Source: Adiantum capillus-veneris
Taxonomy: Eukaryota; Streptophyta; Polypodiopsida; Polypodiales; Pteridaceae
Length of the DNA: 64,000 nt
Direction: 5' to 3'
NCBI GenBank assembly: GCA_014529385.2
Contig: CM043958.1
Location: forward strand, 79,355,025 to 79,419,024
Shown here: piece after piece, positions 23,018-34,287 of the stretch
How positions within the stretch are numbered: the stretch's first letter is position 1
Layout: every line of letters begins with the position of its first letter
Translations under genes and position numbers: made by a program
Notes under the pieces: generated by a model
Seen by the model: only the letters and a program-made list of their open reading frames with translations
Databases searched by the model: none
What the model was told of the DNA's origin: nothing

Positions 23018-23219
23018 TCGCTTGAGGTGAGACGTTAATATGTGTGAGTTGATTTAATTAAGTCAGTATATGTGAAGTAATATCAATACTAATTTTGTGA
23101 GTTGTCCTATGTGCAGGTTGCGACGCCTAGTCATTAGTGGATCATATTTCATCTATATGCTTTGTGAGACACAGACATGCTTCTATGTCTCTTTTTTGTA
23201 CAAACAGTTAGTGTTCAGA

Positions 23220-23493
23220 CAGTTATTGTTTCCCTTATGGTTATGATTATTGTCATTGTCATTGTATAGACAGTTATTGTTTCTCTTTCTGGTTATGTTT
23301 ATGGTTATTGTTAATTTTGTTTATGGTTATGGTTATCTGCATTATGGTTTTGATCAAAGTGATTATAGCTGGTTATGGTTTTAAGTTATGGTTATGGTTC
23401 GTTATGGTTATGCTTTTAAGTTATGGTTATGGTTCGTTATGGTTATTCTTTTAAGTTATGGTTATGCTTTTAAGTTATGGCTATGCTTTTCAG
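23220..23493. repeat. TTATGGTTATGG-type degenerate tandem repeat
   Basis: The 3' non-coding part of the CACTA element. GGTTATGG words occur throughout, resolving into a unit of about 35 bp with TTTTAAGTTATGGTTATGG near 23371-23493. Confidence 0.8.
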
Positions 23494-23887
23494 TTGGTAC
23501 GGTTGTCTTTCATTGGCCTTAAATCTCATGTGAGATCCTACATGGATAGCATGTAGGAGGCGTATACATGATATGGTTTTTTTTTTTAAGTTTATGTAAA
23601 AACAAAGGGAACTCTGCCGAAATTTTTGCGCGCGGGAGCATGGTTGATATTTTGGTGCTTCTCGCTTTCTTGGGCAGAGGGCAGAAAGTCTGGCTGTGGC
23701 TGTGTCCATCTTTTAACTGGGCACAGGCCAGGCTACCTGCCCTTTTCCCAATAAAAAATTTGTCTGCTATGGTCATCGCTATGTGTGTCGCTATCCACGT
23801 CGCTAATAGCGACTGGTTTCACAGCGACGCGGATAGCGACGCGCATAGCGACGGGCCGAGTCGATAACACGTTTTTTTGTTGCAGTG
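23494..23887. repeat. CACTA right subterminal region
   Basis: Repeated GTCGCTAT and its complement ATAGCGAC occupy about 23778-23863, ending at the terminal repeat (about 23868-23887). The motif differs from the left-end ATATCGA motif. Confidence 0.7.
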
Positions 23888-24000
23888 CAATTACCAAACC
23901 ATAAACAAAACTACTTATAGCATACCCATGAGAACCATAGTATGTACAAGAGTTAATACAATCCATGAAGATCCTACTATGTACAAAGATGACGATAGTC

Positions 24001-24462
24001 CTATACTAAAATCTTGAGGACTTTGGGTGGATCAGATATAGGATCAAAATATACAACATCATTTGGTTCTTTAAAACTAGGGCCTACACCTATGGGCCTA
24101 ATTCTACCTAGGTAGATTACTTTAGACACCTGATCAAACATCCACTGATTTTGTGATACTTGGACATCATCTCTTACAAGGGTTTCCTCTGGATTCTCCG
24201 TTCCAATGAAAAAGTATACTTCAATCACTTGAAGATCTTCGGCCCATTTAAGTCTCTTCATATTTAGTTCTAGACCTTCTAACTCTCCTGCATCAATGAA
24301 GAAAATTCCACTGGATCCTGACCAGTTGATCCTCCAAGTGGAAGGAGAAAATCTCTTATCTAGCCATTTCATCACGCTTTTTCGCATTGAATAGTGTCGG
24401 GATAGGCAAGCTCTCATAAACCTAATTTTCAAATCCATGTAATAGACCTTTACCATTAACAA
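24001..24462 (-). CDS. Unknown 153-codon ORF in the uncharacterised repeat family
   Basis: The minus-strand frame is uninterrupted from 24462 to 24001. Its protein has a basic N-terminus (MLMVKVYYMDLKIRFMRACL), then MKWLDKRFSPSTWRINWSGS, GIFFIDAGELEGLELNMKRL and a C-terminal half rich in Pro, Asp and Val. The full frame may not begin at this Met, because the first 25 bases overlap the repeat shared with 15.7 kb. I do not recognise the family. It lies downstream of the MAPKRTKG and VTIHPCVLKR pieces of copy 2, so it may be the last exon of one spliced gene. It is the most intact part of that family here. Confidence 0.45.
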   Translation of the reverse strand: MLMVKVYYMDLKIRFMRACLSRHYSMRKSVMKWLDKRFSPSTWRINWSGSSGIFFIDAGELEGLELNMKRLKWAEDLQVIEVYFFIGTENPEETLVRDDVQVSQNQWMFDQVSKVIYLGRIRPIGVGPSFKEPNDVVYFDPISDPPKVLKILV

Positions 24463-25620
24463 TGTCTTGGGTTTATAGCCTTAGAAGAAGACCTAGTCCT
24501 GTCTCACAGCAGAAACGGGACAACGTATTAAAAGTCAAAAAAACTATTTCGGCCCTATAACTTTCACAAATTGGGCTAAGGTATCCTCAACCAACGATGT
24601 TTCCCCCCTAACATATGTGAGGGCAGAGCCGTTGGTGGACTCCTCTTCCAAGTGAAGAAGTTTTCTAAACGTTTTAGTACGCAGGGATGGATAGTTACCT
24701 GACTAATCAGGTCCACCTGTCTTTGATTGACAGCCTTAGTCAATCCCCACTTACCACCCCGCACTCACACAGGATTCATTTATCTTACTATCACATTATT
24801 TTAGCATTTATAATAATGGTTTCTTTTAACGTTCCATCATATTAATTCCTTGAAGACAGCATTGAAAGCATTCTTTTAGAAAATAGACATCTTTAAACTT
24901 AAGACAGGGTATTGTCAATCAAAACATTGTCCGTAATAACCATGACCAGTACTCTTCTTGTCTCAAGACCACCTAAGGGTGAAAAAATGGCACCCATTCC
25001 TTATTTATAATCCGGAGTGGTAAACCCCCACCCACGGTTTCGGGTGCCCATACACCAAACCAGTTGCCCATACAACCGGGCGGCTCCCCTAGGATAAAAA
25101 ACGGTATCCTAACTTATGTAGAAACATCAAGACATGACAGGGAGTAGAAACTCAATGTTCATGGGGGTAATCGACTTATCCGTGGCTAGAAAGCCAATCA
25201 TTATCATCAATTTATACTAAGGAGTCAGAGGTGTCTTGAGACAAGTTATCTTAAGGGTAATCAATCATATCTTTCCTAATTCAACCAATTTTAACCTAAA
25301 CAATTCTTTCCTACTTTATAAACAAATGCACGCTTGAATTTACCTTCCGTTTTCAGCCAGTTTATCCTTCCTAACTTTACGTATGCAATGCTAACTTAAA
25401 AATGAACTTTAAAATATTTTAAGTGAACAAAATAGAAATCCACCTGGGACTGCTCGTCCATGTGATGTTGGGCGGGAGCCCGTAGACTTTTCTCCGTCAG
25501 CCTATGGCTAGGCCAAGCCTCATGGTCTTTAGTGACTTTATTTCTTTTGTTGCTAACATCCTCTTCCTCGGTAGGAGTATTTCCCTTGGTTCTCTTTGGA
25601 GCCATGTCGGCCGCCTATAA
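24437..25620 (-). repeat. Uncharacterised interspersed repeat family, copy 2
   Basis: Inverted homologue of 8549-9900. From 25605 downward it encodes MAPKRTKGNTPTEEEDVSNK and a His/Gln-rich end with a conserved CAG|GTGG donor. Next come a long non-coding block that includes the GGGCGGCTCCCCTAGGATAA segment (25078) and an open frame 24764-24576 (VNQRQVDLISQVTIHPCVLK). Last is the 120-bp block shared with 15.7 kb. The encoded pieces look like exons of one gene, but the splice pattern is a guess. The N-terminal Lys/Arg-rich segment could be a nuclear-localisation or RNA-binding tail. Confidence 0.65.
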
Positions 25621-25639
25621 AAAAACTTAATCCATCAGA

Positions 25640-27530
25640 AGTTTAATTGAATTATCTTCTTTTTCATTTTTTACCCAAAAATAAGGATTTTTGGAGTAAG
25701 TAGGTATCTTTAATAGTCAGTTTGATGAGATATTCCTCATGTAACTTATTTATGTTATAAGTAATTTCCCATAAATATCATTTAATTTGGGAAGCCCTTT
25801 AACTAGGTTTATCCTTAGTCTATATTCCATTTTAGCCTTAGTAAATTATAAATTTCTATCGGCTAATGGATTACTCACCCTAAATTTTAATTGAATATGT
25901 TCTATCTTTAGGAATTTTCATAAAATTTGATTTATAACCTTTCCCTCCTATACTTATGGTCTAATTTAGGCAAAATTTTACTGATAGTAATTTGTTATAC
26001 CAACCATTTATGTTGAGGTACTTTTTCCACCCTTTAATAGTGATTTTGGACCTCAGGTATTTATTTGGTAATTAGATAAATTCATTTCCTAATTTTCCTT
26101 GTCTATTTTATACGCAAAATCGATTACTTTTATTAAAGATAAATACCTAAATTATTTATCTCAGATTAGGGTATTTATCATGGATTCCCCAAGGTGTGTT
26201 CTGCCTCTGATATTTATATCAAAGATTTTTGGATTAATTTACTATATTTCCCCTATTATTTTTCCTTAAAAATAATGTAATTCTACTAGGATAATTAGAT
26301 AAATTAATTATTTGAGCTTCACATAATTATCACGGTTTTCCTAGCATATAATTAACCTCTAATAAATAACTCAATTCAATTTGAATCCATTTGCTAATTC
26401 CCTCTATTGAACTCGTCCTAAAAATAGAGTATTTCTCCTTAAGTAACTAGATAAACTAATTATCTGAGCTTCTCCTAATTATCATAATTTTTCTAGCATG
26501 TAATTAACCTCTGATAAATCACTCAATTCCTTTTGAATCCATTTGCTAATTTTTCTTATTTAATTTGTCCTAAAAACAGAGTATTTCTTCTAAAGTAATT
26601 AGATAAATTAATTATTGGAGCTTCTCCTAATTTTCACGAGTTTCCTAATAGCTAATTAATCACTTAAAAATAACTCAAAGCATTTGGAATCAATTTACTA
26701 GTTTCCCCTCTTTAATTTGTCTTAAAAACAGAGTGTTTCTACTAAAGTAATGAGATAAATTAACTATCTGAACTTTTCCTAATTATCACGGGTTTCGTAA
26801 CACATAATTAACTGCTAATAAATAACTCAAAGCATTTGAAATCAATTTACTAATTTCCCTTATTTAATTTGTCTTAAAAACAAAGTATTTTTGCTAAAGT
26901 AATTAAGTAAACTAATTATCTGAGATTCTCTTAATTATCACGGGTTACCTAACATATGATTAACCACTAATAAATAATTCAAAGCATTTGAAATCAATTT
27001 ACTAATTTCCCCTATTTAATTTGTCTTAAAATAGGGTATTTCTGCTAAAGTAATTAGGTAAATTAATTATCTGAGCTTGTCCTAATTATCAAGGATTTTG
27101 TAACACATAATTAAACATTGAAAAATAACATAAAGAATTTTGAATCAATTTGATTATTTTCTCCTTTAAGTTTCTCTAAAAAACAGTGTAATTCTGTCTA
27201 GTTAATTAGGAAGATTACTCAAAAAATTATAGAATAATTTTCCTATCTTAATGACTGTCTAATGCAGCTCTGATAATTACCTCAATTTACTCTAAGCTTA
27301 ATTAATATATTTCGCATTAATTCATGGTTAATTTGGGTAATTCCAGTCCTAATATGATAGGATAATTAACTAGCTTAACATTATCAAGCTTAATTATAAC
27401 AATCAAAAGAGAATAATTAATTAAGAGAGGATTTATGAGTATACATAGGCCTAATCTTTAATTTATTAACAAAATAGATTAATCAGCCTTGCTAATTAAG
27501 AAGAATTAGGCTAATTATCGTTTAGGTTAA
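25640..27530 (-). repeat. AT-rich tandem array, about 150-bp period
   Basis: At least six diverged units. An anchor is CTAATTATCA(C/T)GGGTTTC-like text after GAGCTTCTCC (about 26465, 26615, 26770, 26925, 27075), each with TTAATTTGTCTTAAAAACAG and AATCAATTTACTAATTTCCC-like blocks. Its complement matches the array at 7.5-8.5 kb. No gene. Confidence 0.75.
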
Positions 27531-28115
27531 TCAACTAGAGCTTAACCTCTAGTGATTTCTCTCTAGATGAGAGAGAGTGTGTCAAGGCTCCGAGTCTGTT
27601 TAAAATTGTGAAGCAAGGGTCATATTTATAAGTTTCTAGGCACTCACAGGCTGGAAAATGGTAGTAACTTGCATCCCAAGCAACCCTGAAGGTCAAAAAA
27701 CGTCCCCTGCTGCTAAATCTAGTATGGGAAAGTTCATCGTTATCCCACACAGCCCCCCCTCAGCTTCCAAAAACGATTTTTACTATTTTAACTAATTTTT
27801 AATGATGAAAATTGGAAATATCAGTAATTTCTAGAACCTTAGGATAAAAAGTCTTTGTTAATAATAATTACTGAAACCATCTAATTTTACTTAACTAATT
27901 GAATTCCTAGTGTAACCTTTCAGGGCCCGTAACTCTTCCAAATTTTATCGGAATCTGATTCTGAAAATTTCTAAGCCGGGGTTTGCTGTGCTTAAGATTT
28001 CAAAAATACCAATATTTTCCACGGTCGGACAATCCTACATTGCTTTTTCAATAATCATATGAGTTGAACTAAGCTTTATACAATCTTTAAGGTTTCAGAA
28101 ACTGGAAACCTTACA
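27531..28115 (-). repeat. LTR-like unit A (start of a long terminal repeat, minus strand)
   Basis: On the minus strand it begins TGTAAGGTTTCCAG (28115). It has a TATA-like CTTATAAATA at about 27632-27623 and shares many blocks with unit B (30057 down): CCAATATTTTCCAYGGTCGG, CTGCTGCTAAATC and CCGAGTCTGT. The distance from start to TATA is about 485-495 bp in both. The AT-rich array follows in both. No polypurine tract precedes unit A. Confidence 0.6.
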
Positions 28116-28640
28116 GGGGAGGGGTTGAAAAAAAAACGTAGGTTTAGTGTAATCCCATCTGCAAATTTTGAGATTTGCCTCCAAACTTTAAATTTGAAAG
28201 TGAAAAAATCTACAAAATTTTTAGGTGAGTAAATTGGGTCGAGGCATGACAAACAACTCAACAATAACCTCACTCTTTTAGTGTAAGTCTCGTGGTCCTC
28301 TACATGTAGGGGGATAGGAATGGGAGATTTATATCCATTGGAATCATGGTGTTACTATTCTTGGTAAGGATCAATGGTGGTAGAAATGAGCTTCCAATAT
28401 TTCAGGGCAACTAGTTCCAAGAAGAGGAATATCAACATGCCATTGTATGGGTTCCAATTGTTCTAGCCCATAAGAGGAAACATATACCAAACCCTTGTTT
28501 AAGGGTTTTTTTTGACAAAAATTTGTGGTCGCTTTACCATTGAAATTAGTTGTAATAATGTTTCAGTTTTTTTTTTTGGTGCTTGAAGCCACCTAAAAAA
28601 TCATGTTTGGTTTTTGTTTTGTATAGTGTGCCTTGGCCAT
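28116..28640. other. Spacer between LTR-like units; nothing recognised
   Basis: No gene or repeat that I can place, apart from a short G-rich GGGGAGGGG at 28116. Confidence 0.4.
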
Positions 28641-30057
28641 TCTTGCTCGTTTAAGGGATTTCTCGGAAAATCTCGCTCGAGACTTGAGATTCCTGGATTT
28701 CTAGCAGTGTTTTCTAGCTCTAAAATTTACTGTATAATTATCTAAGTAATTTAGCTAATTTCACCTTTTAATTTATGCTTAAAAACAAACAGTTTTAGCC
28801 TATTTGATTAGATAAACTAATTTTTTGTACATATCCCAATTATTATGTTCTTTCTAACATTGTTTTTTAGCTCTGATAATTACTCTATAATTACCTAAGT
28901 AATTTAGATAATTTCCCTTTAATTTATGCTTTAAAAAAAATAATTTTAGCCTAATTAATTAGATAAAATAATTTTCTATGCATGATCTAATTACCTTGGC
29001 TTCCTAGCATGGTTTCCTAGTTTTGATAATTACGGTGTAATTATCTAAGTGTGCTAACTAATTTCCTCTTCATTTTATGATTAAAAAAGTTAATTTCAGC
29101 CTAATTAATTAGATAGATGACTCATAAACTAAAGATCTAATTTACCTAGCTTCTACATAGTATAACCAAACTTCAAAAATTATACTATAATTATTTAGGC
29201 TTAAAAACTATTTTTCTTCATGAATCAACCTAAAATTAACCATTTTCAGCTTAATATGGAGTAATTAATTAATTAGATTATCGGTCAAGATTAAGAATTT
29301 AGTGATCAACAATCTAATGATAATCTTGATAATAATTAATAATAGGGAATGCTTAATCTCTTTAACTAATAGTTGAATTAGAAGAAATTAGTCAAAACTT
29401 AAGCTATTTTCTTAGTTAACCAAAATTAGACTAATTACCTTGATTAATTACAAAGAGTTCTTTCTCTCTAAGTAACTTTTGGGAGGTGTTCTCTTATACG
29501 CAAGAGAAATCTGCTAGGACTCCGAGTCTGTGTACAATTGTGAAGAGGGGGGACCTTTTTATAGCTTTTTAGGGCTCCTAGGCTATTTCTGGATGTTCCT
29601 TGCACTTCAAGGCAACCCCAGCTTCCCCCTAGCACCACCTGCTGCTAAATCAAGCATGGTCAGGTTCATTACTGCCCCACATAGTCCCCATATACACCAA
29701 ATCGATTTTTGCTATTGTTCAGACCTATTACAACTTAATTTGTAAAATATTTGTAAATATTTGTAAATATCTAGAGAGTTCTATGATAAAAGTCTACTAC
29801 AACAATGATTATCAAGAATTTACAATTTACTTAGTTAATTTAGTTAACAGTATAAACTTCTAGTGGCCATAACTATGTCAGTTTTTGTTGGAATTCAGTT
29901 CTGAAAATTTCTAACCATAGTAAAGTCATGATTACGGTTCCAAAAATACCAATATTTTCCATGGTCGGACAATTCTACATTTCTTTCTTAATAAATATAT
30001 CGATTTGACTGAGCGTTATACAATTTCTAAGGTTTCAGGAACTGGCCCAACCTTACA
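28641..30057 (-). repeat. LTR-like unit B (3' LTR of a chromovirus-type gypsy, minus strand)
   Basis: It starts TGTAAGGTTGGGCC at 30057, only 35 bp after the stop of a chromodomain integrase, which is where a 3' LTR belongs. A TATA-like CTATAAAAA lies at 29564-29556. An AT-rich degenerate array (about 28720-29460) and the CTCGGAAAATCTCGCTCG motif near 28662 complete it. Its 3' boundary is not certain. Confidence 0.6.
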
Positions 30058-30091
30058 ATCACCCAACTTAAGGAATTGAGATGTCCTCATC

Positions 30092-31240
30092 TCAACTGAA
30101 ATTGGGAAAATCGTTAAGAAGTGATACTTCGTCCTCCCATGTGGCGTCTTCAGTGGGGTAGTCCTTCCATTTTACTAGATGCTCTCCGATTACTCTATTT
30201 TGTAGACTTCTTTCCCTAGTATCGAGAATACAATCTGGTTGGATTTCAAGAATTTCTTGTTTTTGCATCACAATCTGTTCATCGTCTAGAGTGTGATTGG
30301 GGTTTGGGATATAAGGTTTTAATAGTCTGATATGGAATACATTGTGAACCTTGATGTGTTCAGACAGCTTTAGTTTGTAAGCTTGATCACTGATTACCTT
30401 TATCACTTCATAAGGTCCATAGTATCTGGGGCTAAGTTTTTTGAATTTTCCCAAAGATAGATTGCTGCTCTTCGGTCGGACTCTAAGGAATGCTTTATCC
30501 CCTTGTTTGAAAAACCGGTCAGACCGCTTTTGATTAGCATAATGTTTTGATGGTCCTTAGCAGCTTGAATGTCCTTTCGTATGGCTCTAGTTTAGGCGTC
30601 CATCTCTTCCAACATTTGTTTTGAAGCTTCTACTCTTGTAGTGGGGTCAGAAAATTTTAGGGGTGATATAAATTCACGCCCATAAAGTGCATTTAAAGGT
30701 GACATCCCAATGCTTTTATTGAATGAAGAATTATAGGCGAATTCCACCAAAGGAAGAAATTGTATCCATTTCAGGGGTTCTCTACCACACTAAGCTCTAA
30801 GGATGTCTTCAATAACTTGATTTACTCTTTTCGTCCGACCGTCAGTCTGAGGGTGACGGGCTGAACTGAAACATAGTTGGGTACCTAAGGCTTCAAATAA
30901 AGCTTTCCAAAACTTTGAAGTAAACTTTGCATCTTTGTCTCACCGATTATTCTTTTTGGAAGTTCGTGTAGTCTAAAGATCTCTTTGACAAAAAGACGGC
31001 TTATGTCTAAGGCAGTGTAATTTGTTTTCACAGGCATCAAATGAGATACCTTGGTCAGCATGTCCACTACTACCATAATGGAATCGTAATCTCCTTGAAC
31101 CGTAGGAAGGACTATTACAAAGAAAATGCTAATGAGTTCCCACTTCATTTGAGGAATTTCAATGAGTTGAGGTTTCCCTAGCATCATTACCTGTTCATCC
31201 TTGATCCTTTGATAGGAGATGTAATGGAAATGGCCTATGA
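30092..31240 (-). pseudogene. Chromovirus (Ty3/gypsy) integrase with C-terminal chromodomain, truncated
   Basis: On the minus strand from about 31200: QMKWELISIFFV, GDYDSIMVVVDMLTKVSHLM (first catalytic region), ARHPQTDGRTKRVNQVIEDI (region of the catalytic Glu), LPLVEFAYNSSFNKSIGMSP, then the open frame 30454-30092 with LSPRYYGPYEVIKVI and the chromodomain text LVKWKDYPTEDATWED. Chromodomains of these integrases direct insertion to marked chromatin. Several stops and frameshifts interrupt the core. Reverse transcriptase and gag are missing beyond 31240. Followed by LTR-like unit B. Confidence 0.85.
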
Positions 31241-31744
31241 ACTTTGAGAGTAGCGGAATTAGGAAATTAGATGAAGAAAGTTTGTGAGATTACTTTGTGA
31301 GCATAGCGGGTTAACTCAATTGGTGGTAGCAACATAAACATGGTACTTAGTTAACTTGGCATGAATAATAATTTTGCAAGAGAGAGAGTTTAGAGAACAT
31401 GACAATAGTTGCAGACCGGATTCATATGGAGCCGGTCCCCCCTCCAATAGGCGTTTGTATTAGAGTTTCTCCCATCAAGAGAAACTTGGTACAATACAAT
31501 CTTTGTGTTCCTTGTGACCTAGGTGATACAATGAAGATGGAAAGCTTCATGCATCACAAGCATAACCTAAAATTTGTAGAAAGCATTAACTATCCCCAGC
31601 CTCAGTCCCAAGGCCTCAAACACCTTTGAAGGTGGAAAGAGGTAGCGGGGAATGAGGATAGGGAAGAGGAAGAAGAAAAATTCCATAGAAAAGAGAAATA
31701 GTGCGTCACTTATCATCACTCTTCTTGCTAGCATACATAATAGC
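31241..31744. other. No recognisable gene; purine-rich tracts
   Basis: A 76-codon frame at 31399-31629 matches nothing. Purine-rich runs at 31628-31680 and 31685-31700 could be a polypurine tract next to the LTR downstream. Confidence 0.4.
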
Positions 31745-32152
31745 TGTTAGCAACAAGCTAACACGGATACCATTTTTTGGAGTTCTCTTTGTAAAACACT
31801 TATTATTTTGATAAACCGGGAATATTGTAACTCCTATTTTCTCGAATAAACTCTGTAATTAATGAGCCGGGGCTACAAGCTTCCAGATTGTATCAACCTG
31901 TCATTACCCAGTTTTGGTAGAACTCCAGATTATTAGTTTTGACTACCCAACAACATTGGCTAAGGTATAAAAGCCAATTTTTGTAAGTTTTGGATAATGA
32001 AATACACAACGTGAGCTAATGGCGCTCACTCCTCTCCTTCTCGCGCTTCCTACTCCCTCCCCAATTGTCACATTGCAGTCATGTTTGTTGCATTGCAACC
32101 GCAGGTAAGAGCTCTACGCATTGACATAAGCAGTTCATAGTAATTCGTAGCT
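31745..32152 (+). repeat. LTR of a gypsy element (array II element), approximate ends
   Basis: A core promoter AAGGTATAAAAGCCAATTTT (TATA at 31966-31973) matches the LTR at 61.1-62.0 kb (GAGGTATATAAGCCAAAGTT). Both then have GTGAG...GGAGCGCC or GGCGCTC text. A primer-site-like TTTTGGTGTCGCCAACC follows at about 32151. The left end is uncertain: TGTTAGC at 31745 or TGCGTCAC at 31702, the latter preceded by purines. Confidence 0.55.
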
Positions 32153-32305
32153 TTTGGTGTCGCCAACCCGCGGCCTAAATTCATCATAACTAGGACTTTA
32201 TACTTTCAAATAAAAAACAAAGCATAGGCGGGGTATTGGGGCATCATTGCTAAGCATTTAGATGCATTCTGGGTCGAAAACGACTAGGTCCAAAATCCAC
32301 AGCTG

Positions 32306-34043
32306 TTAATAATCGTGATTTTAAAACTTGACCTTGTCCATAAGCATGTGTGCTTAGGTCTTATAAAAATGTCCTAGAAGTTTCATTATGTTTGGATGTC
32401 ATTTGATGCTATAACGGATTTAATTTGTTTGCCGATGAGTGATTGGCTTTTGGTGATTTCAGTCACTTGAGTGTAGCTTGAGTTAGATGCGAGTTGTTAG
32501 TTGTTTTCCAAGAGATTGACAACCTCTTGTAGCCTCTATGCACTAGTTGAGTCAGCTTTGTCCCATGGATTGACAATTTAATCGTGGTTCTCGCTAATAC
32601 TACAATAAGATAGGATGGTGAGGTTAGACATGCGTCCCACATTTGGAGCCGCTGCTGGAGATCGAAGAGACCTAAACTAGGAAAAAACACGAACTTCTTG
32701 TGAAGTTATCCTTCAACTTCCTCTAGGTTTACCTAGAGTTCAAAACTTTCTTTTAGAAACCGCATAGCTTAAGATTGTCATCTTTTCCCGTGTAGAGGTA
32801 GCTTGGAAGTAATCGTACTTGTTGAGTGCCTTTAGGATTGTAGGATTGTAGAGATAGAATAGGATTTTTAGAATGATTGGTAAACAAGACAAGTCTTAAC
32901 ATCAGTGCTCAAAGAAACATAAAAGACAAGAAAAGGAGTGTTTGTGGACACTTTCCACAACCCCATTGCATGAGAATGTAGGAGTAGGGTAAGTAGGATC
33001 CGAAGTGGATTTCAGAACATTGCTCTCTCTGAAAGAATCAAGTGTGAGTTGTTATTGGAAGTTGTAAAATTTCAAGTCTACGGCTAGAAATAGCTCGAAA
33101 AGACTCGAAACCACTCAATCGGATTGGAAAGTAAGCTTAAAAGTTGTCTGAACCAGTTGGTAAGCTCAAAGACACCCCAAGTTGAAAATTTCAAGAGTTG
33201 GCCAAAACTCAGATTATTTACTTTTTCTTGACATTTTAGGCCAAATTAAGTTTCTATTTGATTCATAGGCCTAAAATAGCTCATGTAAAGACTGTCTTTG
33301 AAAAAATTGCAAAAAAGCATTCATTTCAAGCATGAAGTTAATAATCGTGATTATTAACTTTTTGCTCCAAAGTGACCAAGGTTCATACCACTGACTCATT
33401 GCATGTGTATAAACAACTTTTGTAAAGGCCCAAAAGATTTGGATCACCAAACTGGCAAAAAATTGGGTAAAAACCAAAGTTTGTACTGACTTTTTGAATC
33501 TTGAGTGTAAATTGGGGAAAACATTTTCCAAACTTGTTGAAAATTGATTCATTGGCTTATACTGATGTGATAAACATGTGTACATGCTCAGTTGACCAAA
33601 AAGATGCAAAAATTTACCAGTAGTAAATAATCACGATTATTTACATCTAGCCCATTTTTCAACTTTTTTGAGCAAGTCAGCATACCACTAGTTTTAACAT
33701 GTTGTAATAAGCTCACAAACCAAAGTTGGTAAGATTTGGATCACTGGATTGAAAATTGTGACCAAATTTGCAAAGTTAGTCTACGGACAGATAATTGATG
33801 ACCATTTGACCAAAAATTGTCCAAACATGATGAACCTTGGCTAGTGACCTTAACTTGAGGTGCTTAACAGATATGTGTAAAAGTTGGGGCAAAATGTTGC
33901 AAAAATATAGCTGAAGTAAATAATTGCGATTATTTACATCTGCTTCAAAACTTAAGAAATTTGCACAATTGAGTATACCACAAGGTCAAGCATATCAAGT
34001 AGACCTTACAAATAAATTCTAGTGAAATTTGGATCCCAAAATT
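32306..34043. repeat. Palindrome-bearing repeat array II (about 290-bp spacing)
   Basis: Dyads: TTAATAATC-GT-GATTTTAAA (32306-32325, degenerate); a perfect 12-bp-arm dyad at 33335-33360 (half-site AAGTTAATAATC, centre GT); a perfect 10-bp-arm dyad at 33623-33644 (half-site GTAAATAATC, centre AC); and a copy with one mismatch at 33916-33937. The last three centres are 286 and 293 bp apart. Flanking words GCAAAAA before, and CATCT and ATACCAC after, also recur. The array is the leader after an LTR and was split by the copia insertion at 34044. Confidence 0.8.
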
Positions 34044-34270
34044 TGTTACCATATACATGTGGTAGTGATGTGTGTGAACACAATAGGACCGCCGGGGAAT
34101 TTTTTCCCTCTTTAGGAGGTTTTTTCCCCCGTGCATTGTATATACGCCCATCACTCTAGGGCTATCTATCTTTCCATTGCACACTAAGAAACACACTCTC
34201 TATTGTGTGCCTTGAGCTTCCTTCGTCTTCTCCAAGCTGTGTGTGTTTCTCTGCAACCCTAATTCCAACA
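34044..34270 (+). repeat. Copia 5' LTR
   Basis: 227 bp, TG...CA ends, TATA-like GTATATACG at about 34138-34146. It differs from the 3' LTR at about positions 40, 55 and 194 of the repeat. Confidence 0.95.
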
Positions 34271-34271
34271 A

Positions 34272-34287
34272 TTGGTATAAGAGCAGG
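34272..34287 (+). promoter_or_regulatory. Copia primer-binding site (initiator Met tRNA type)
   Basis: TTGGTATAAGAGCAGG one base after the 5' LTR. It differs from the usual TGGTATCAGAGC by one base in the core. Confidence 0.85.

Larger units (their letters stand above)
16849..23887 (+). mobile_element. CACTA (En/Spm) DNA transposon, full length
   Basis: The left end reads CACTACAACACTAAATG (16849 on). The right end, on the complementary strand, reads CACTGCAACAAAAAAACG. A 3-bp target duplication CAA flanks it (16846-16848 and 23888-23890), as expected for CACTA elements. Inside, on the plus strand, are a TNP2-type transposase (18502-21976) and a second ORF (22084-23017). The left subterminal zone has repeated ATATCGA/ACGCG words (16866-17005). 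The right one has repeated AGCGAC/GTCGCT words (23778-23863). The transposase is broken, so the copy is probably non-autonomous. It lies within a minus-strand retroelement region. Confidence 0.92.

Noticed and set aside
33335-33937. Array II palindromes as MITE terminal repeats
   Set aside because: Each dyad is self-symmetric with a 2-bp centre. There is no interior sequence or target duplication, and the flanking DNA repeats with the dyad.
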